Assembly: GCA_038237475.1 (NCBI GenBank)
Contig: JBBRYS010000011.1
Coordinates: 114,784-178,783 of the forward strand
Source: JAOAPY01 sp038237475
Lineage (GTDB): Bacteria > Acidobacteriota > Blastocatellia > Pyrinomonadales > Pyrinomonadaceae
DNA length: 64,000 nucleotides
Direction: 5' to 3'
Shown: positions 25,313 to 35,201 of the stretch, in pieces
How the letters are laid out: every line of letters starts with the position of its first letter
Position numbering within the stretch: position 1 is the first letter of the stretch
Notes under the pieces: generated by a model
What the model was told of the DNA's origin: nothing
Database searches by the model: none
What the model saw: the letters and a program-made list of their open reading frames with translations, nothing else
Program-made: the position numbers and the translations under genes

Positions 25313-28300
25313 CTATGCTTGTGCCAACTCGGCGATGTGCATCTCGTTCTCAAAACGAAGTTGAGCTTCCTCGTCAGTAAGATTCGCCATTTCTTCCATC
25401 AGAGCGACCAATTCATCGTCCGGCTCGCTCACCAGTCCTCTGGGGAACAAGAGGGCAGCGAGACCGGCAATTGTCGGCGCTTGGAATAGATCGACCATGC
25501 CCATTTCCACTGCCAAACTGTTCTGGACTCTGGAGACTACTTTGGCTGCCAGCAGCGAATGTCCACCCAATTCAAAAAAGTTTTCATGAATGCCGACTCG
25601 ATCGAGCTTGAGGACCTCACACCACTCAGCTGCCAGAAGCTGCTCGATGGGTGTTCGTGGCGCCACATAGGAATCGTCTAATGCGGAACTCCTGGCCCGG
25701 ACTTTGGGAAGCGCGCGACGGTTAATCTTGCCGTTTGGCAGGCGTGGCCAGGTAGGGATCGTTTCGAATACAACCGGCACCATGTAGGGCGGTAACTGGG
25801 TCTGCAGTTTCTTGCGCAGGTCGGCGTGGTTGCATTGAATCTGTTCGCCCTGCACCAGGTAGGCGATTAATCGCTTATCGCCATCAACATCTTCCTGCAT
25901 GATGACCACGCAGTCGTTTACGCCCGGCAGCATTCTCAGAGCCGTTTCGATTTCTTCAAGTTCGACACGAAAGCCACGAATCTTTACCTGGTTGTCTACC
26001 CGGCCGAGGAATTCAAGATTGCCATCGGCTCGATATCGCACCAGATCACCGGTCTTATAAAGTCGCGCTTCGGGATTCGCAGAAAACGGATCGCGGATGA
26101 AGTGTTTCGCGGTTAAGTCGGGCCGGTTCAGATAACCTCGCGCTACCTGCGGTCCGCCAATGTACAACTCGCCCGGCGAGCCAGAGGGGACCAGACGCAG
26201 CGACTCGTTCAGCAGATACACTGTCGCGTGAGCGATCGGCTTGCCGATTGGCGCCGTGGTGACTCTGCCGATCTGTTCTTGCGTGCTGAGATCATAAGTG
26301 GTGGCAACGACTGTCGCTTCAGTTGGTCCATAAGTGTTCAGCAGCCGGACTGTTCCGGATGTGATTTTGTGCCAGGCGACAACGCGATCGAGGCTGGCTT
26401 TTTCACCGCCAATGATCACGAGCCGGACGGTGTCAGGCAATTGCAGATCTGAGTTGCTCAACGCGTCCGTAAGTTCGTGCCAATAAGCAGTGGGCAGGTC
26501 CAAAACGGTAATGCGCTGTTCCTCACAGTAATGCAGAAAGTCGCGCGCGGAACTGATCATTTCATCGGTTCGCAGCACGAGTGTCGCGCCATTTGTGAGC
26601 GCCGGAAAAATCTCTTCAACACTTATATCGAAACAGAGAGAAGCGAACTGCAGGACGCGATCGTCACGACCAATTCCGTAAATGTCCGTGGCACCGGCTG
26701 TAAAACTCACCAGAGAACGGTGCTCGATCATCACTCCTTTCGGTTTACCGGTCGAGCCCGAGGTGTAAATGACGTAAGCCAGATTTGCGGAGGTCAGGTC
26801 GAGCTGCGGGTTAGCGTCGCTCTCCTGATAAATCTTCGTCCAGTCTTTGTCGAGGCAAAATAGTTCGGCCCGGCCGCTGGGGATTTCATTTGTCAGGCAG
26901 TCCTGAGTCAGGACCAGCGACAGCCCTGCGTCTTCAATCATGAACTCGAGCCGCTCAGCCGGGTAGCCGGGATCAAGCGGGACATAAGCCCCACCTGCCT
27001 TCAAGACACCGAGCATGCCGACCAGCATATCGAACGAGCGCGACACACAAAGGCCGACGAAGGTGTCGACGGTAACGCCTCGCTTGATCAGAAAATTGGC
27101 AAGTTGATTGGTCCGTCGATTGAGCTCGCGATAAGTAACTTGCTGGCCGCGAAATTCTACTGCTACTGCCTCTGGAGTTTTTTCCACCTGCGCTTCGAAC
27201 AGGGTATGGATACAAGTATCCACTGCCGGACGTGCGCCGGCGTTGCTCCAGTCGAGCAGCAGTTGATGGCGTTCGGATTCGGTAAGCAGAGAGAGTTCGC
27301 TGACAGGCTGGGCGGGGTCGGCAACTATCGCCTCCAGCAAAGTGTTCAGCTGAGCAAGCAGGCGGCTAATCGTCTCAGGCGCAAACAGCTCGCTGCTGTA
27401 TTCAAATGTCAGTTGAATTCCTTCCGGCTTCTCTGCTGCTGCCAGAGTCAGATCGAACTTGGCTTTGGTGGCCGGGAAATCCAGTCGCGTCAGGGTCAGC
27501 TCTTCACTCGCAGAAGTCCTATTCGAACTGTTTTGCAGCACAAACATTACCTGGAACAGCGGTGTGCGGTTCATGGCGCGTTCCGGGTTTAGTTCTTCAA
27601 CCAGCTTTTCAAATGGCAGTTCCTGATTCGAAAGCGCTCGCAGACTTGTTTCGCGAACTCGAGCGAGCAAATCGCGGATGGATGGATTGTCGGAAAAATC
27701 CGTGCGATGCGCCAGGGTATTAACGAACGCGCCGATCAGATTTTCCGTTTCCAGCAGCGAGCGCCCGGCCACCGGAGTGCCCACAACAATATCCTGCTGG
27801 CCGCTGTAATGAAACAGCAGGCTCTGAAATGCCGCCAACAGAGTCATGAACAAAGTCGCGCCTTCCCGTTGGCCCAGCCGGCGGATGGCGTTGCTGACTT
27901 CGCGGGACAAAACGATCGATTCCTGCGCCCCCTGCAGGATCCGATGTTGGGGACGTGGATAGTCGGTGGGAAGCTCTAAAAACGGTGGCGCTCCTGCCAG
28001 TTCCTGTCTCCAATATTGAAGCTGACGATCGAACCGTTCACCCTGAAGCCGGCGCCGCTGCCACGCGGCAAAGTCAGCGTACTGAATGGTCAACGGCGGC
28101 AGTGAAGCCGGCCTGCCCACACGAAAGTCCGCATAGAGTGTAGCTATCTCGCGCAGTAAGATCTCGGTGGACCATCCATCGCAAATGATGTGGTGCAGGG
28201 TCACCAGCAGTGTGTGCTGATCGCCGGCGAAACTTAAGACTTGCACGCGCAGCAACGGCCCTGTCCCCAAATCGAATGGCTGCTCTGCTTCCGCTGCAGC

Positions 28301-30550
28301 CGCTTTCTGCCTCTCGGCCTCGCGTTCCGCAAGCGGCACCTGCTGAAGGTTAGACACACTGAAAGGCAACTCGAAATTTTGGGCTACGATCTGAGTCAAA
28401 CCATTCTCGGTCATGACCACGTTAGTTCTGAGGATTTCATGACGCTCCACTATCTTCTCGAGCGCGTGTCGCAAAATCCTGACGTCGAGCGGCCCTGTAA
28501 TCATCAGCCCGATCGAAATGTTATAGGCGGAGCCCGATTCACCTTTATCCAGTAACCAGAATTGTTGTTGCGTGAAGGATAGGAGAGCTGACCCGTTTTC
28601 CTGACCGCGCTCGATTGTTTCGCTGCCCGGCAAGCCAGCCGAGGCCCCGTCGCCGGTAATGGCCACGGCCAACAGCGCTACGGTTGGCGCATCAAACAAG
28701 AGTCGCAGCGCGACATCGATTTTGAACTCTGCTCGCACACGTGTGATGACCTGTGCCGCCAGCAGCGAATGCCCACCGAGCTCAAAGAAGTTGTCGTTGA
28801 CCCCGACTCGTTCAAGGCGTAGGACCTGACTCCAAATCATCGCTAGACGCTCTTCGCCGGAGTTGCGAGGAGCTAAATAAGCGGTCGAAAAATTTAAATT
28901 CCCAGCTTCGGGCTGCGGCAGCGCGAGCCTGTTTATCTTCCCGTTCGCGGATAACGGCAGGGCGGCAAGTTGTATAAATGAAGAGGGTATCGCGTGTTCC
29001 GGTAAACGCTGACTGAGGAAGCTACGGAGTTCACCTGCGTTCGGGGTGTCGCCGTTTGCGACGAAGTAGGCCAGCAAGCGAGTGCCGGCTCGCTCATCCG
29101 CGGCCGTGGTCAGCACACATTCGCTGATCGCCGGGTGTTTCGCGAGCACCGTTTCGACTTCACCCAACTCAACGCGAAAGCCGCGCAGCTTGACTTGCTG
29201 GTCGCGACGCCCGGCAAACTCAATATTTCCGTCGGCCCTCAGTCTGGCCCAATCTCCAGTGCGATAAAGCCTATCCGCCGGAGCCGCATTGAATGGGTGC
29301 TGAATAAATTTTTCAGCCGTCAGTTCGCGGCGATTCAGGTAACCACGTCCGACGCCCGCGCCACCGATGTACAGTTCCCCCGCTACGCCTGCGGCGCACG
29401 GTTGTAGCAGGGCATCGAGGATGTAGATTTCGCTGTTGGCAATCGGCCGCCCGATAGGCATGCCGCGCAATTCGTCATCAAGAATTTCGGGAACGCGATA
29501 CAGGCAAACGATGCCCGCAGTTTCCGTTTGGCCAAACATGTGTACATGTCGGGCCTGATGCTGAAACTCTGAGATCCAGGTGCGCGGGATGTCGCTTAGC
29601 AGAGGCTCGCTCGCTGAAAGCATCAGCCGGAGGCGATTATCCAGAAGTGTTTTCCTGGTTTCCTGATTCAGTAACGCCAGGGTCGAAGTGCAACTGCGCC
29701 AGAAGGACGGCACTGCATCCATAATGGTCACTTCGCGTGTCTTGATCATCGCAAACAATGCCAGCGGATCTTTGCGCTGTTCGTCGGTTGCGATCACCAC
29801 GCTCGCGCCCTGTGACAATGGGAGCAGTAACTGGCGACGCGAAGAAGAAAAGGCTATCGAAGCGGTGTGGAGATACACATCCTCAGCGCTAATCTCGAGT
29901 TCGTGGTCGAGCGCGAGCAGGTAATTGGCGAGATTGCCGTGCTCGATCATCACACCCTTCGGAGTTCCAGTTGAGCCCGAGGTGTAGATTACGTAAGCGA
30001 GATCGGTAGGCTTTGAAGTTTCAGAAGGATTTACGTCCTCGCGTTGAGCTATCTCCGACCAGTCGTCGTCGAGCGACACGACATAGCTATCGGTGGCGAA
30101 AAGTTGACCGGCGAGCTTTGCTTTGGTCAGTACCACACTGGGGCGAGCGTCCCTAATCATGAACGACAGACGGTCCTGTGGATACTCCGGGTCGAGGGGG
30201 AGGTAGGCGGCGCCCGCTTTCAGAATGCCGAGAATGCCGACCGCCATCTCGAGCGAGCGATCGATACATACGCCGACAAGCGACTCAGGGCCGACGCCAA
30301 GTACGCGCAGGTGATGTGCCAGTTGGTTGGCACGAGCGTTAAGCTCGCCATATGTAAGCGTTAGGTTTTCACAGGTGACTGCTGTCTTTCCAGCAGCGCG
30401 CGCTACCTGCTCCTCAAACAGACGCGATACTGGTCGCTCGTTGAAATGGCGGAACTGCGGGCCCTGAAAGCCGGCCAGACTCTCCGTGCGGGAGAGTTTG
30501 GGTTCGGACAAAAGTACCGGAGCTGTTTCCTCGACAGTTGCTTGGGGCAT
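25313..30550 (-). CDS. Nonribosomal peptide synthetase, A-T-C-A-T (loading plus extension module)
   Basis: 1745 residues. It starts directly with an A domain and no C domain, so it is a loading module. A1 has SGSTGTPKG at 191-199 but an unusual core: AFSSSRRQ (233-240) replaces the FDxS motif, removing the Asp that normally binds the substrate amino group, and FGQTETAG replaces YGPTE. T1 has FFELGGHSLL near 590. The C domain has HHIICDGWS near 787. A2 has SGSTGKPKG near 1260 and TYGPTEATVV; its specificity residues read D-I-E-D-I-G-T-V-V-K, which I cannot assign. T2 has FFELGGHSLL near 1657. The acidic C-terminal tail (LVALMEEMANLTDEEAQL) looks like a docking helix to the next NRPS. Confidence 0.95.
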   Translation of the reverse strand: MPQATVEETAPVLLSEPKLSRTESLAGFQGPQFRHFNERPVSRLFEEQVARAAGKTAVTCENLTLTYGELNARANQLAHHLRVLGVGPESLVGVCIDRSLEMAVGILGILKAGAAYLPLDPEYPQDRLSFMIRDARPSVVLTKAKLAGQLFATDSYVVSLDDDWSEIAQREDVNPSETSKPTDLAYVIYTSGSTGTPKGVMIEHGNLANYLLALDHELEISAEDVYLHTASIAFSSSRRQLLLPLSQGASVVIATDEQRKDPLALFAMIKTREVTIMDAVPSFWRSCTSTLALLNQETRKTLLDNRLRLMLSASEPLLSDIPRTWISEFQHQARHVHMFGQTETAGIVCLYRVPEILDDELRGMPIGRPIANSEIYILDALLQPCAAGVAGELYIGGAGVGRGYLNRRELTAEKFIQHPFNAAPADRLYRTGDWARLRADGNIEFAGRRDQQVKLRGFRVELGEVETVLAKHPAISECVLTTAADERAGTRLLAYFVANGDTPNAGELRSFLSQRLPEHAIPSSFIQLAALPLSANGKINRLALPQPEAGNLNFSTAYLAPRNSGEERLAMIWSQVLRLERVGVNDNFFELGGHSLLAAQVITRVRAEFKIDVALRLLFDAPTVALLAVAITGDGASAGLPGSETIERGQENGSALLSFTQQQFWLLDKGESGSAYNISIGLMITGPLDVRILRHALEKIVERHEILRTNVVMTENGLTQIVAQNFELPFSVSNLQQVPLAEREAERQKAAAAEAEQPFDLGTGPLLRVQVLSFAGDQHTLLVTLHHIICDGWSTEILLREIATLYADFRVGRPASLPPLTIQYADFAAWQRRRLQGERFDRQLQYWRQELAGAPPFLELPTDYPRPQHRILQGAQESIVLSREVSNAIRRLGQREGATLFMTLLAAFQSLLFHYSGQQDIVVGTPVAGRSLLETENLIGAFVNTLAHRTDFSDNPSIRDLLARVRETSLRALSNQELPFEKLVEELNPERAMNRTPLFQVMFVLQNSSNRTSASEELTLTRLDFPATKAKFDLTLAAAEKPEGIQLTFEYSSELFAPETISRLLAQLNTLLEAIVADPAQPVSELSLLTESERHQLLLDWSNAGARPAVDTCIHTLFEAQVEKTPEAVAVEFRGQQVTYRELNRRTNQLANFLIKRGVTVDTFVGLCVSRSFDMLVGMLGVLKAGGAYVPLDPGYPAERLEFMIEDAGLSLVLTQDCLTNEIPSGRAELFCLDKDWTKIYQESDANPQLDLTSANLAYVIYTSGSTGKPKGVMIEHRSLVSFTAGATDIYGIGRDDRVLQFASLCFDISVEEIFPALTNGATLVLRTDEMISSARDFLHYCEEQRITVLDLPTAYWHELTDALSNSDLQLPDTVRLVIIGGEKASLDRVVAWHKITSGTVRLLNTYGPTEATVVATTYDLSTQEQIGRVTTAPIGKPIAHATVYLLNESLRLVPSGSPGELYIGGPQVARGYLNRPDLTAKHFIRDPFSANPEARLYKTGDLVRYRADGNLEFLGRVDNQVKIRGFRVELEEIETALRMLPGVNDCVVIMQEDVDGDKRLIAYLVQGEQIQCNHADLRKKLQTQLPPYMVPVVFETIPTWPRLPNGKINRRALPKVRARSSALDDSYVAPRTPIEQLLAAEWCEVLKLDRVGIHENFFELGGHSLLAAKVVSRVQNSLAVEMGMVDLFQAPTIAGLAALLFPRGLVSEPDDELVALMEEMANLTDEEAQLRFENEMHIAELAQA

Positions 30551-30557
30551 GGAAAGT

Positions 30558-31478
30558 TTATTTTTGGTCTGCCTGGTTGCTGGCGACAGCCGAACCCTCT
30601 TTGCTGATTTCGATGACTGTGCCGGCCTTGTGTTTTAGGTCCGTTTGCACCGTCAGATAGATCTTTCCGAGCTCGTCTACGGTAATGCCCTGAACATTCT
30701 TGAGCTGACCACCGAAAGCAGCGATGGTCTTCAATTCTTCTTTGGCGTTGTAGACGAAGAGTTTCCCGTCTTTGCTGTCGGTGATGTAAAGCGATCCCTG
30801 CCAGTAATAGATCGTTTCCGGGGAAAATGATGCGCGACGTTCGATCAGTTTGTGGAGTTTGTGATCGGTGTCGAGGAAGTAGAGAATGTTGTCCTCATTG
30901 TCTGCGATATACAGGTTGGCGTGTTCATCGAAAACCATGCTTTCGGGTTTCGTGATGCCAGCTTCCTTGCCCAGAAACTCGGAAACTGTCCCATCTCGAG
31001 TAACGCGAAAGACTTTGTGTTGCTCGCCGTCACCCACCAGCAGCGAACCGTCCGGCGCGAGCGCAATACCTTCGGTCGAGATCAAGCCCTTATCTTTTCC
31101 GGCCAGCAGCCGTGGTGTCCCCTTACTATCAACTTCCCAAAGGCCACCCGCATCGTCATCGGTGAAGAAGATATTTCCCTCGGCATCAATTACCAGATCC
31201 TCGGGAGACAGCACACCGAGTTGGGCGTCCGCCAGCTGCTTCAGGCCCTCAGTTCTGGACCAAACTTCGATCTTGTCGCTGCCTTCATCGGCGAAGTAAA
31301 GCTTGCCGTCGTGCCAAACCAGGCCGTCGGGTGATCCGATGCCGATCTTGTTGGTGGCGAATACCCTGGCCTGATAGGACTCATCTGTCATCAGTACAAG
31401 GCCCTCTTTAGCCAGCCCGCAGGATGTCATAACCGAGAGACCGAGCACGATGAATGCTGATTTAAATAATTTCATCAC
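30558..31478 (-). CDS. NHL/SMP-30-like beta-propeller lipoprotein
   Basis: 306 residues with a leader ending in the lipobox VMTSC (Cys near 20), so probably lipid-anchored outside the cytoplasm. Repeating blades are visible: SPDGLVWHDGKLYFADE, SPEDLVIDAEGNIFFTDD, STEGIALAPDGSLLVGDG, KPESMVFDEHANLYIADN, SPETIYYWQGSLYITDS and NVQGITVDELGKIYLTV. This is the six-bladed SMP-30/gluconolactonase or NHL pattern. It sits seven bases upstream of the NRPS start and 18 bases after the PAP2 stop, so it is embedded in the biosynthetic transcript. A role in product handling outside the cell or in lactone chemistry is possible but unproven. Confidence 0.87.
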   Translation of the reverse strand: MMKLFKSAFIVLGLSVMTSCGLAKEGLVLMTDESYQARVFATNKIGIGSPDGLVWHDGKLYFADEGSDKIEVWSRTEGLKQLADAQLGVLSPEDLVIDAEGNIFFTDDDAGGLWEVDSKGTPRLLAGKDKGLISTEGIALAPDGSLLVGDGEQHKVFRVTRDGTVSEFLGKEAGITKPESMVFDEHANLYIADNEDNILYFLDTDHKLHKLIERRASFSPETIYYWQGSLYITDSKDGKLFVYNAKEELKTIAAFGGQLKNVQGITVDELGKIYLTVQTDLKHKAGTVIEISKEGSAVASNQADQK

Positions 31479-31496
31479 TACCTACTTATGAAGGAG

Positions 31497-32351
31497 TTAG
31501 TTCATTCCCAGCAGCACGTGTCGCTTGACGTCGGCCAGCAGCCCGATGAATCCTCGGACGTGGACCAGCGTGCTGGTCATTTCAAAGATGAGCGCGAAAA
31601 TAAGGGCGCTCGACAAAGCGCTGTAACGCAACGTCAACCCGGAGAGGGTGTCCAGCAACGGAGTCAGCGTTAAGCGTGAGATGAATTGCAGAAACATCAC
31701 TTCAATAACCGCGATTGCGGCGCCCGCCAGGAGATCGAGGGGCGTATGTTGGCCCGTGATTAGTTTGCCCCCGAGGATCACGAGCACAGTCCAACCGAGG
31801 GCCAGCCAGCCCAGCCGCCGCGAAGCGAGAAATATACCGAGCGAGATAGCTATAAAGAATCCGGCGTGATCACTGGGAAAGGAGCCAAGATCGTTGGTTT
31901 GAACATCACCGCTCACCAGGTCGCTATGTACCTTCTGACTGGCGGTGTCGAGCGGTGTGCGGACGGGCAGACGATTCATCTGTACCAGTTGATCCCCCGC
32001 CAGGTGATAAATCTTCTGAGCTTGAATTGCCGGGCGTGGGAGAAAGATAGTGTGCGAGACGATCTTGGTAGTGAAGATTACACAGATCGTGGCAATCAGG
32101 GTGACGAGCAGGATTTTGCGTGTCTTGCGCGTCGCTTCAGTAGTTCTCCCGCCATACCAGGCGGCCAGAAAGCAGCAGCCGACAACACCGGCTTTGGCGA
32201 GATCGTTCCCCTGAAAGAAGCCTACCAGGCTGTCGAAAACCCATGAACGGCCGGTCAGGCTGTTGGCCCGCAACAGAAGCTGGTCGTTCCATTCCAGAAG
32301 GCGATTTGCGAACGACGTGACGAAAACAAAAAGGATAATTAGAGCGCTCAA
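31497..32351 (-). CDS. PAP2-superfamily membrane phosphatase
   Basis: 284 residues with about six transmembrane helices. The acid-phosphatase triad motifs are recognisable: KIVSHTIFLPRP (motif 1), SFPSDHAGF (motif 2, PSDH in place of PSGH) and TGQHTPLDLLAG (motif 3 with catalytic His and Asp). Such enzymes dephosphorylate lipid phosphates such as undecaprenyl pyrophosphate or phosphatidic acid. It is 18 bp upstream of the propeller gene and downstream of the glycosyltransferase and flippase, which fits recycling of a lipid carrier for surface polysaccharide. Confidence 0.87.
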   Translation of the reverse strand: MSALIILFVFVTSFANRLLEWNDQLLLRANSLTGRSWVFDSLVGFFQGNDLAKAGVVGCCFLAAWYGGRTTEATRKTRKILLVTLIATICVIFTTKIVSHTIFLPRPAIQAQKIYHLAGDQLVQMNRLPVRTPLDTASQKVHSDLVSGDVQTNDLGSFPSDHAGFFIAISLGIFLASRRLGWLALGWTVLVILGGKLITGQHTPLDLLAGAAIAVIEVMFLQFISRLTLTPLLDTLSGLTLRYSALSSALIFALIFEMTSTLVHVRGFIGLLADVKRHVLLGMN

Positions 32352-32590
32352 CTCGGTAGTCTCCTATAACTCGACATTCTCAGTTAAAGGAACAAGATTA
32401 AAGCACCCTGATTCCCAGAAAAGCTTCTGTTTAGAGACTTTATCGTGGCAGCGAGGTGGCAGGGATTCGGAAATGGCGGATGAGTTTCGTGAATTAAGAA
32501 TCGCCGACTCGGAGCGTCAGCGGTTTTGCCAGGCCCAGGGGCCGCCACTGCTCGCATCCGGCGGTCTGAGAATGAATTCACTGTTCTTAA

Positions 32591-33850
32591 TTAAAAGAGC
32601 GAGCGCATGATGACCGCGTTTTTAAGTCGTTGTAAGGGCATCGTAGACTCTTGCGCCGCTGCTTCCTGAGCGCCGGGTGCGCCACTGACGAACACCTCTG
32701 CATAGAGACTCTCCACGTCACCTAAAAACCTCTCGATCGAAAAACGCGCAATTGCTTGCTGGCGACCATTGCGTCCGAGTTGACGGCGCAGGACTTCATC
32801 GCCTGCCAGGGCCAACATTGCGCCGGCGAGTTCATTACGATTGCGAGGCTTGACCAACCAGCCGGTCCGGCCGTGCTGAATCATCTCCGGAGTTCCGCCG
32901 ACCGCTGTAGCAAGCACAGGCGTGCTGCTCGATAGTCCTTCCAGCACTGTCAGTGCAAAAGGTTCTTCATGCGAATTGACTACCAACACATCAAGGCCCT
33001 GCAGCAGTTGTGGGATATCATCCCGGGAACCGAGGAACGAAACTCCGTTGAATATTCCGAGGGCTTCAACCTCATCCTGGAGCTTCGTGACATATTGATC
33101 GTCGCGATTAAAAAGGGCTGCGCCAATAATCAACAAAGCCATGTTCGACTTGTCTGCGCTCGCTTGTGCATAAGCCTGGATCAATTCCAGTTGTCCCTTG
33201 CGTGGTGTCAGCTGGCCCACGATACCAAATACGAGTTGATTCTTTTTCAGACCCAGTGTCCGTCTGATTTCGCGTCGCGCCCGGGCGTCTGGTTTGAACC
33301 GCGACAGATCGACAGAGTTATGAATGACGCGAATAGGTACTCGCTTTTTCATGGGACGCAACAGCAATCCTCGAAATCGATCCGCGACAGCTTGTGAAAC
33401 AGCTACGATGCGATTGCGTTTGCTGAGGGAAGCCAGCAGGCGAACGGCGCTGCTCAGCGGATGATGGGGAAGGATGTCGTGGGCATGCCAGATGACGGGC
33501 ATTTCCATACCAATAGTTGCCACAGCCATAACCATTCCTGCGCGAATACTGTTGGCGTGAATTACGTCCGGCGCTTCTTCTATTACCAGCGCTCGCGCAA
33601 AGCGAATGACCTGGAAGAAGGAAAGCAGGTAGCGCAAAATCTGATGCGGCCTGCAGGTGAAACGGGCTTGAAGCGAAGGCAGGCCGCGGGCTCTGATCCT
33701 CAATTTTTCCACCATGGCCATCATCGGAGATTGATCGGGACAAGCCACAACCAGCTCGTATTGCTCTCGATCCAGGCCGTCAAGAATCATCGACATGACG
33801 CGCTCGGCGCCGCTGACCATGCCCGTGTGGTTGTAAAATAAAATTCTCAC
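32591..33850 (-). CDS. GT4-family glycosyltransferase
   Basis: 419 residues. It starts MRILFYNHTGMVSGAERVM, the N-terminal acceptor-side pattern of GT-B enzymes. The donor-binding domain has FGIVGQLTPRKGQLELIQAYA and the EPFALTVLEGLSSSTPVLAT segment with the E-x7-E nucleotide-sugar motif. It is retaining, uses a nucleotide sugar and acts on the cytoplasmic face of the membrane. It lies 34 bp downstream of the flippase gene on the same strand. Donor and acceptor are unknown. Confidence 0.92.
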   Translation of the reverse strand: MRILFYNHTGMVSGAERVMSMILDGLDREQYELVVACPDQSPMMAMVEKLRIRARGLPSLQARFTCRPHQILRYLLSFFQVIRFARALVIEEAPDVIHANSIRAGMVMAVATIGMEMPVIWHAHDILPHHPLSSAVRLLASLSKRNRIVAVSQAVADRFRGLLLRPMKKRVPIRVIHNSVDLSRFKPDARARREIRRTLGLKKNQLVFGIVGQLTPRKGQLELIQAYAQASADKSNMALLIIGAALFNRDDQYVTKLQDEVEALGIFNGVSFLGSRDDIPQLLQGLDVLVVNSHEEPFALTVLEGLSSSTPVLATAVGGTPEMIQHGRTGWLVKPRNRNELAGAMLALAGDEVLRRQLGRNGRQQAIARFSIERFLGDVESLYAEVFVSGAPGAQEAAAQESTMPLQRLKNAVIMRSLF

Positions 33851-33884
33851 CTCTGTCCTCCAGCTTTAGCTTTCTACTTGCGGT

Positions 33885-35201
33885 CTAGGTAGCTTCTTCG
33901 GCCGACTTTGGAGTGGAAAATCCAAGCAGCGAGCGCCAGTTAGGCACCACCAGATCTTGCCAGCGCGGCTGCAGGAAACTCCAAATCCCCAGGCGCCGCT
34001 TTCTCAGAAAGGCAATCAGAGCTACGACAAACATGACACTGTAACCGACTAACGAAGCGATCGCGGCGCCGGTGATACCCCAGCGGGGTAACAGGATGAC
34101 CAGCGCAATAGACGTGGTGATGGCGGCTGATAATCTCGCCATGGTGCTGAGTCCGGGATATCCAAAACCTCGCAAAGAACTGATGACGACAGAGCCCAGG
34201 CTCCAAACGGCTGCCGCCAGCAGAAGCCAGCGAAAAGCGCCGGTCGCGGGCATGAATCGTTCACCAAAAAGAATCCTGAGAATTAATGGCGCCGCTAACC
34301 AGAGCGGAGGCAATAGCACTGCGTGCAGATAGATTGAAAGCCGCAGACTGCGGGCGCAAAGCAGTTCAGCCCGGTCAGCCGCTGATGAGGCCACTTCAGG
34401 CATCAGCGCATCAGCCAGCGCATCCGTCAGCAAAGCCGTCATTTCGGAAAGCCGCACAGCCACTACATACAGGCCGATGGCGACATTCGAGGCCAGCCCG
34501 GCGAGCACTAATTGATCGAGGCGAAGTGTAGTGAAGTCAGCCAGACCCCCGGGATAATCACGCACTGCAAAGCAAAGCGATGACTTGAACTCGGCCCAGT
34601 CAGGTTCCCAACGAGGACGCAGTTGCCGCCACACGGCTATGAATGCGAGTAACATCGAAGCCGACTGCGACACGATCATCGTAATCATCGCCGTCGTAAT
34701 GGTGAGGTGGCCCATCAGCCAAAGGCCACCAAACCCGATGGCCTGGACGCCAAAGAAAATCATGCGCGCCGCGCCCGCCCAGCCAAAACGGCGCGTGCCT
34801 TCCAGCAGGCCGCGCATCAAGTCCAGAAAGAGAACAGCGGGAATATTGATCTGATAGATATGAAGGAGCAGCATCACCTGCGGGCTTCGTTGACCCACGA
34901 GATGAGGCACGATCAGATTTGCAGCCAGGACGCTGGCGACGCCGACTACAATCGTGTAGAGCACTGCATTGGAGAACAGACGTGAAAGACGCGCCGGCTC
35001 CTTTGCCATCCAGTACCGGTAAGCAGTCGGAAGTCCCAGTCCGGCAATCATCGCCATGACCGGCGGCCACAAAACAATAATTAACAGATCGCCGCGCCCG
35101 GCCGGACCCAGTGCCCTGGCTCCGACCAAACTCGAGACGACGTTTGAAAGCAGAATGGAAACGTCGGCAATCAGTATGAGTCTTGCATTCCGAGCAATCA
35201 C
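33885..35201 (-). CDS. Polysaccharide flippase (MOP superfamily, Wzx-like)
   Basis: 438 residues with about 12 hydrophobic helices. The opening RLILIADVSILLSNVVSSLVGARALGPAGRGDL is typical of polysaccharide transporters of the MOP superfamily, which flip undecaprenyl-linked oligosaccharides. The nearby GT4, PAP2 and galE genes support a surface-polysaccharide role. The start is at the edge of a 346-bp gap divergent from galE. Confidence 0.87.
   Translation of the reverse strand: MIARNARLILIADVSILLSNVVSSLVGARALGPAGRGDLLIIVLWPPVMAMIAGLGLPTAYRYWMAKEPARLSRLFSNAVLYTIVVGVASVLAANLIVPHLVGQRSPQVMLLLHIYQINIPAVLFLDLMRGLLEGTRRFGWAGAARMIFFGVQAIGFGGLWLMGHLTITTAMITMIVSQSASMLLAFIAVWRQLRPRWEPDWAEFKSSLCFAVRDYPGGLADFTTLRLDQLVLAGLASNVAIGLYVVAVRLSEMTALLTDALADALMPEVASSAADRAELLCARSLRLSIYLHAVLLPPLWLAAPLILRILFGERFMPATGAFRWLLLAAAVWSLGSVVISSLRGFGYPGLSTMARLSAAITTSIALVILLPRWGITGAAIASLVGYSVMFVVALIAFLRKRRLGIWSFLQPRWQDLVVPNWRSLLGFSTPKSAEEAT

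Noticed and set aside
21138..30550. Long plus-strand frames opposite the NRPS genes
   Set aside because: They mirror coding sequence of GC-rich minus-strand genes and contain no recognisable domains.
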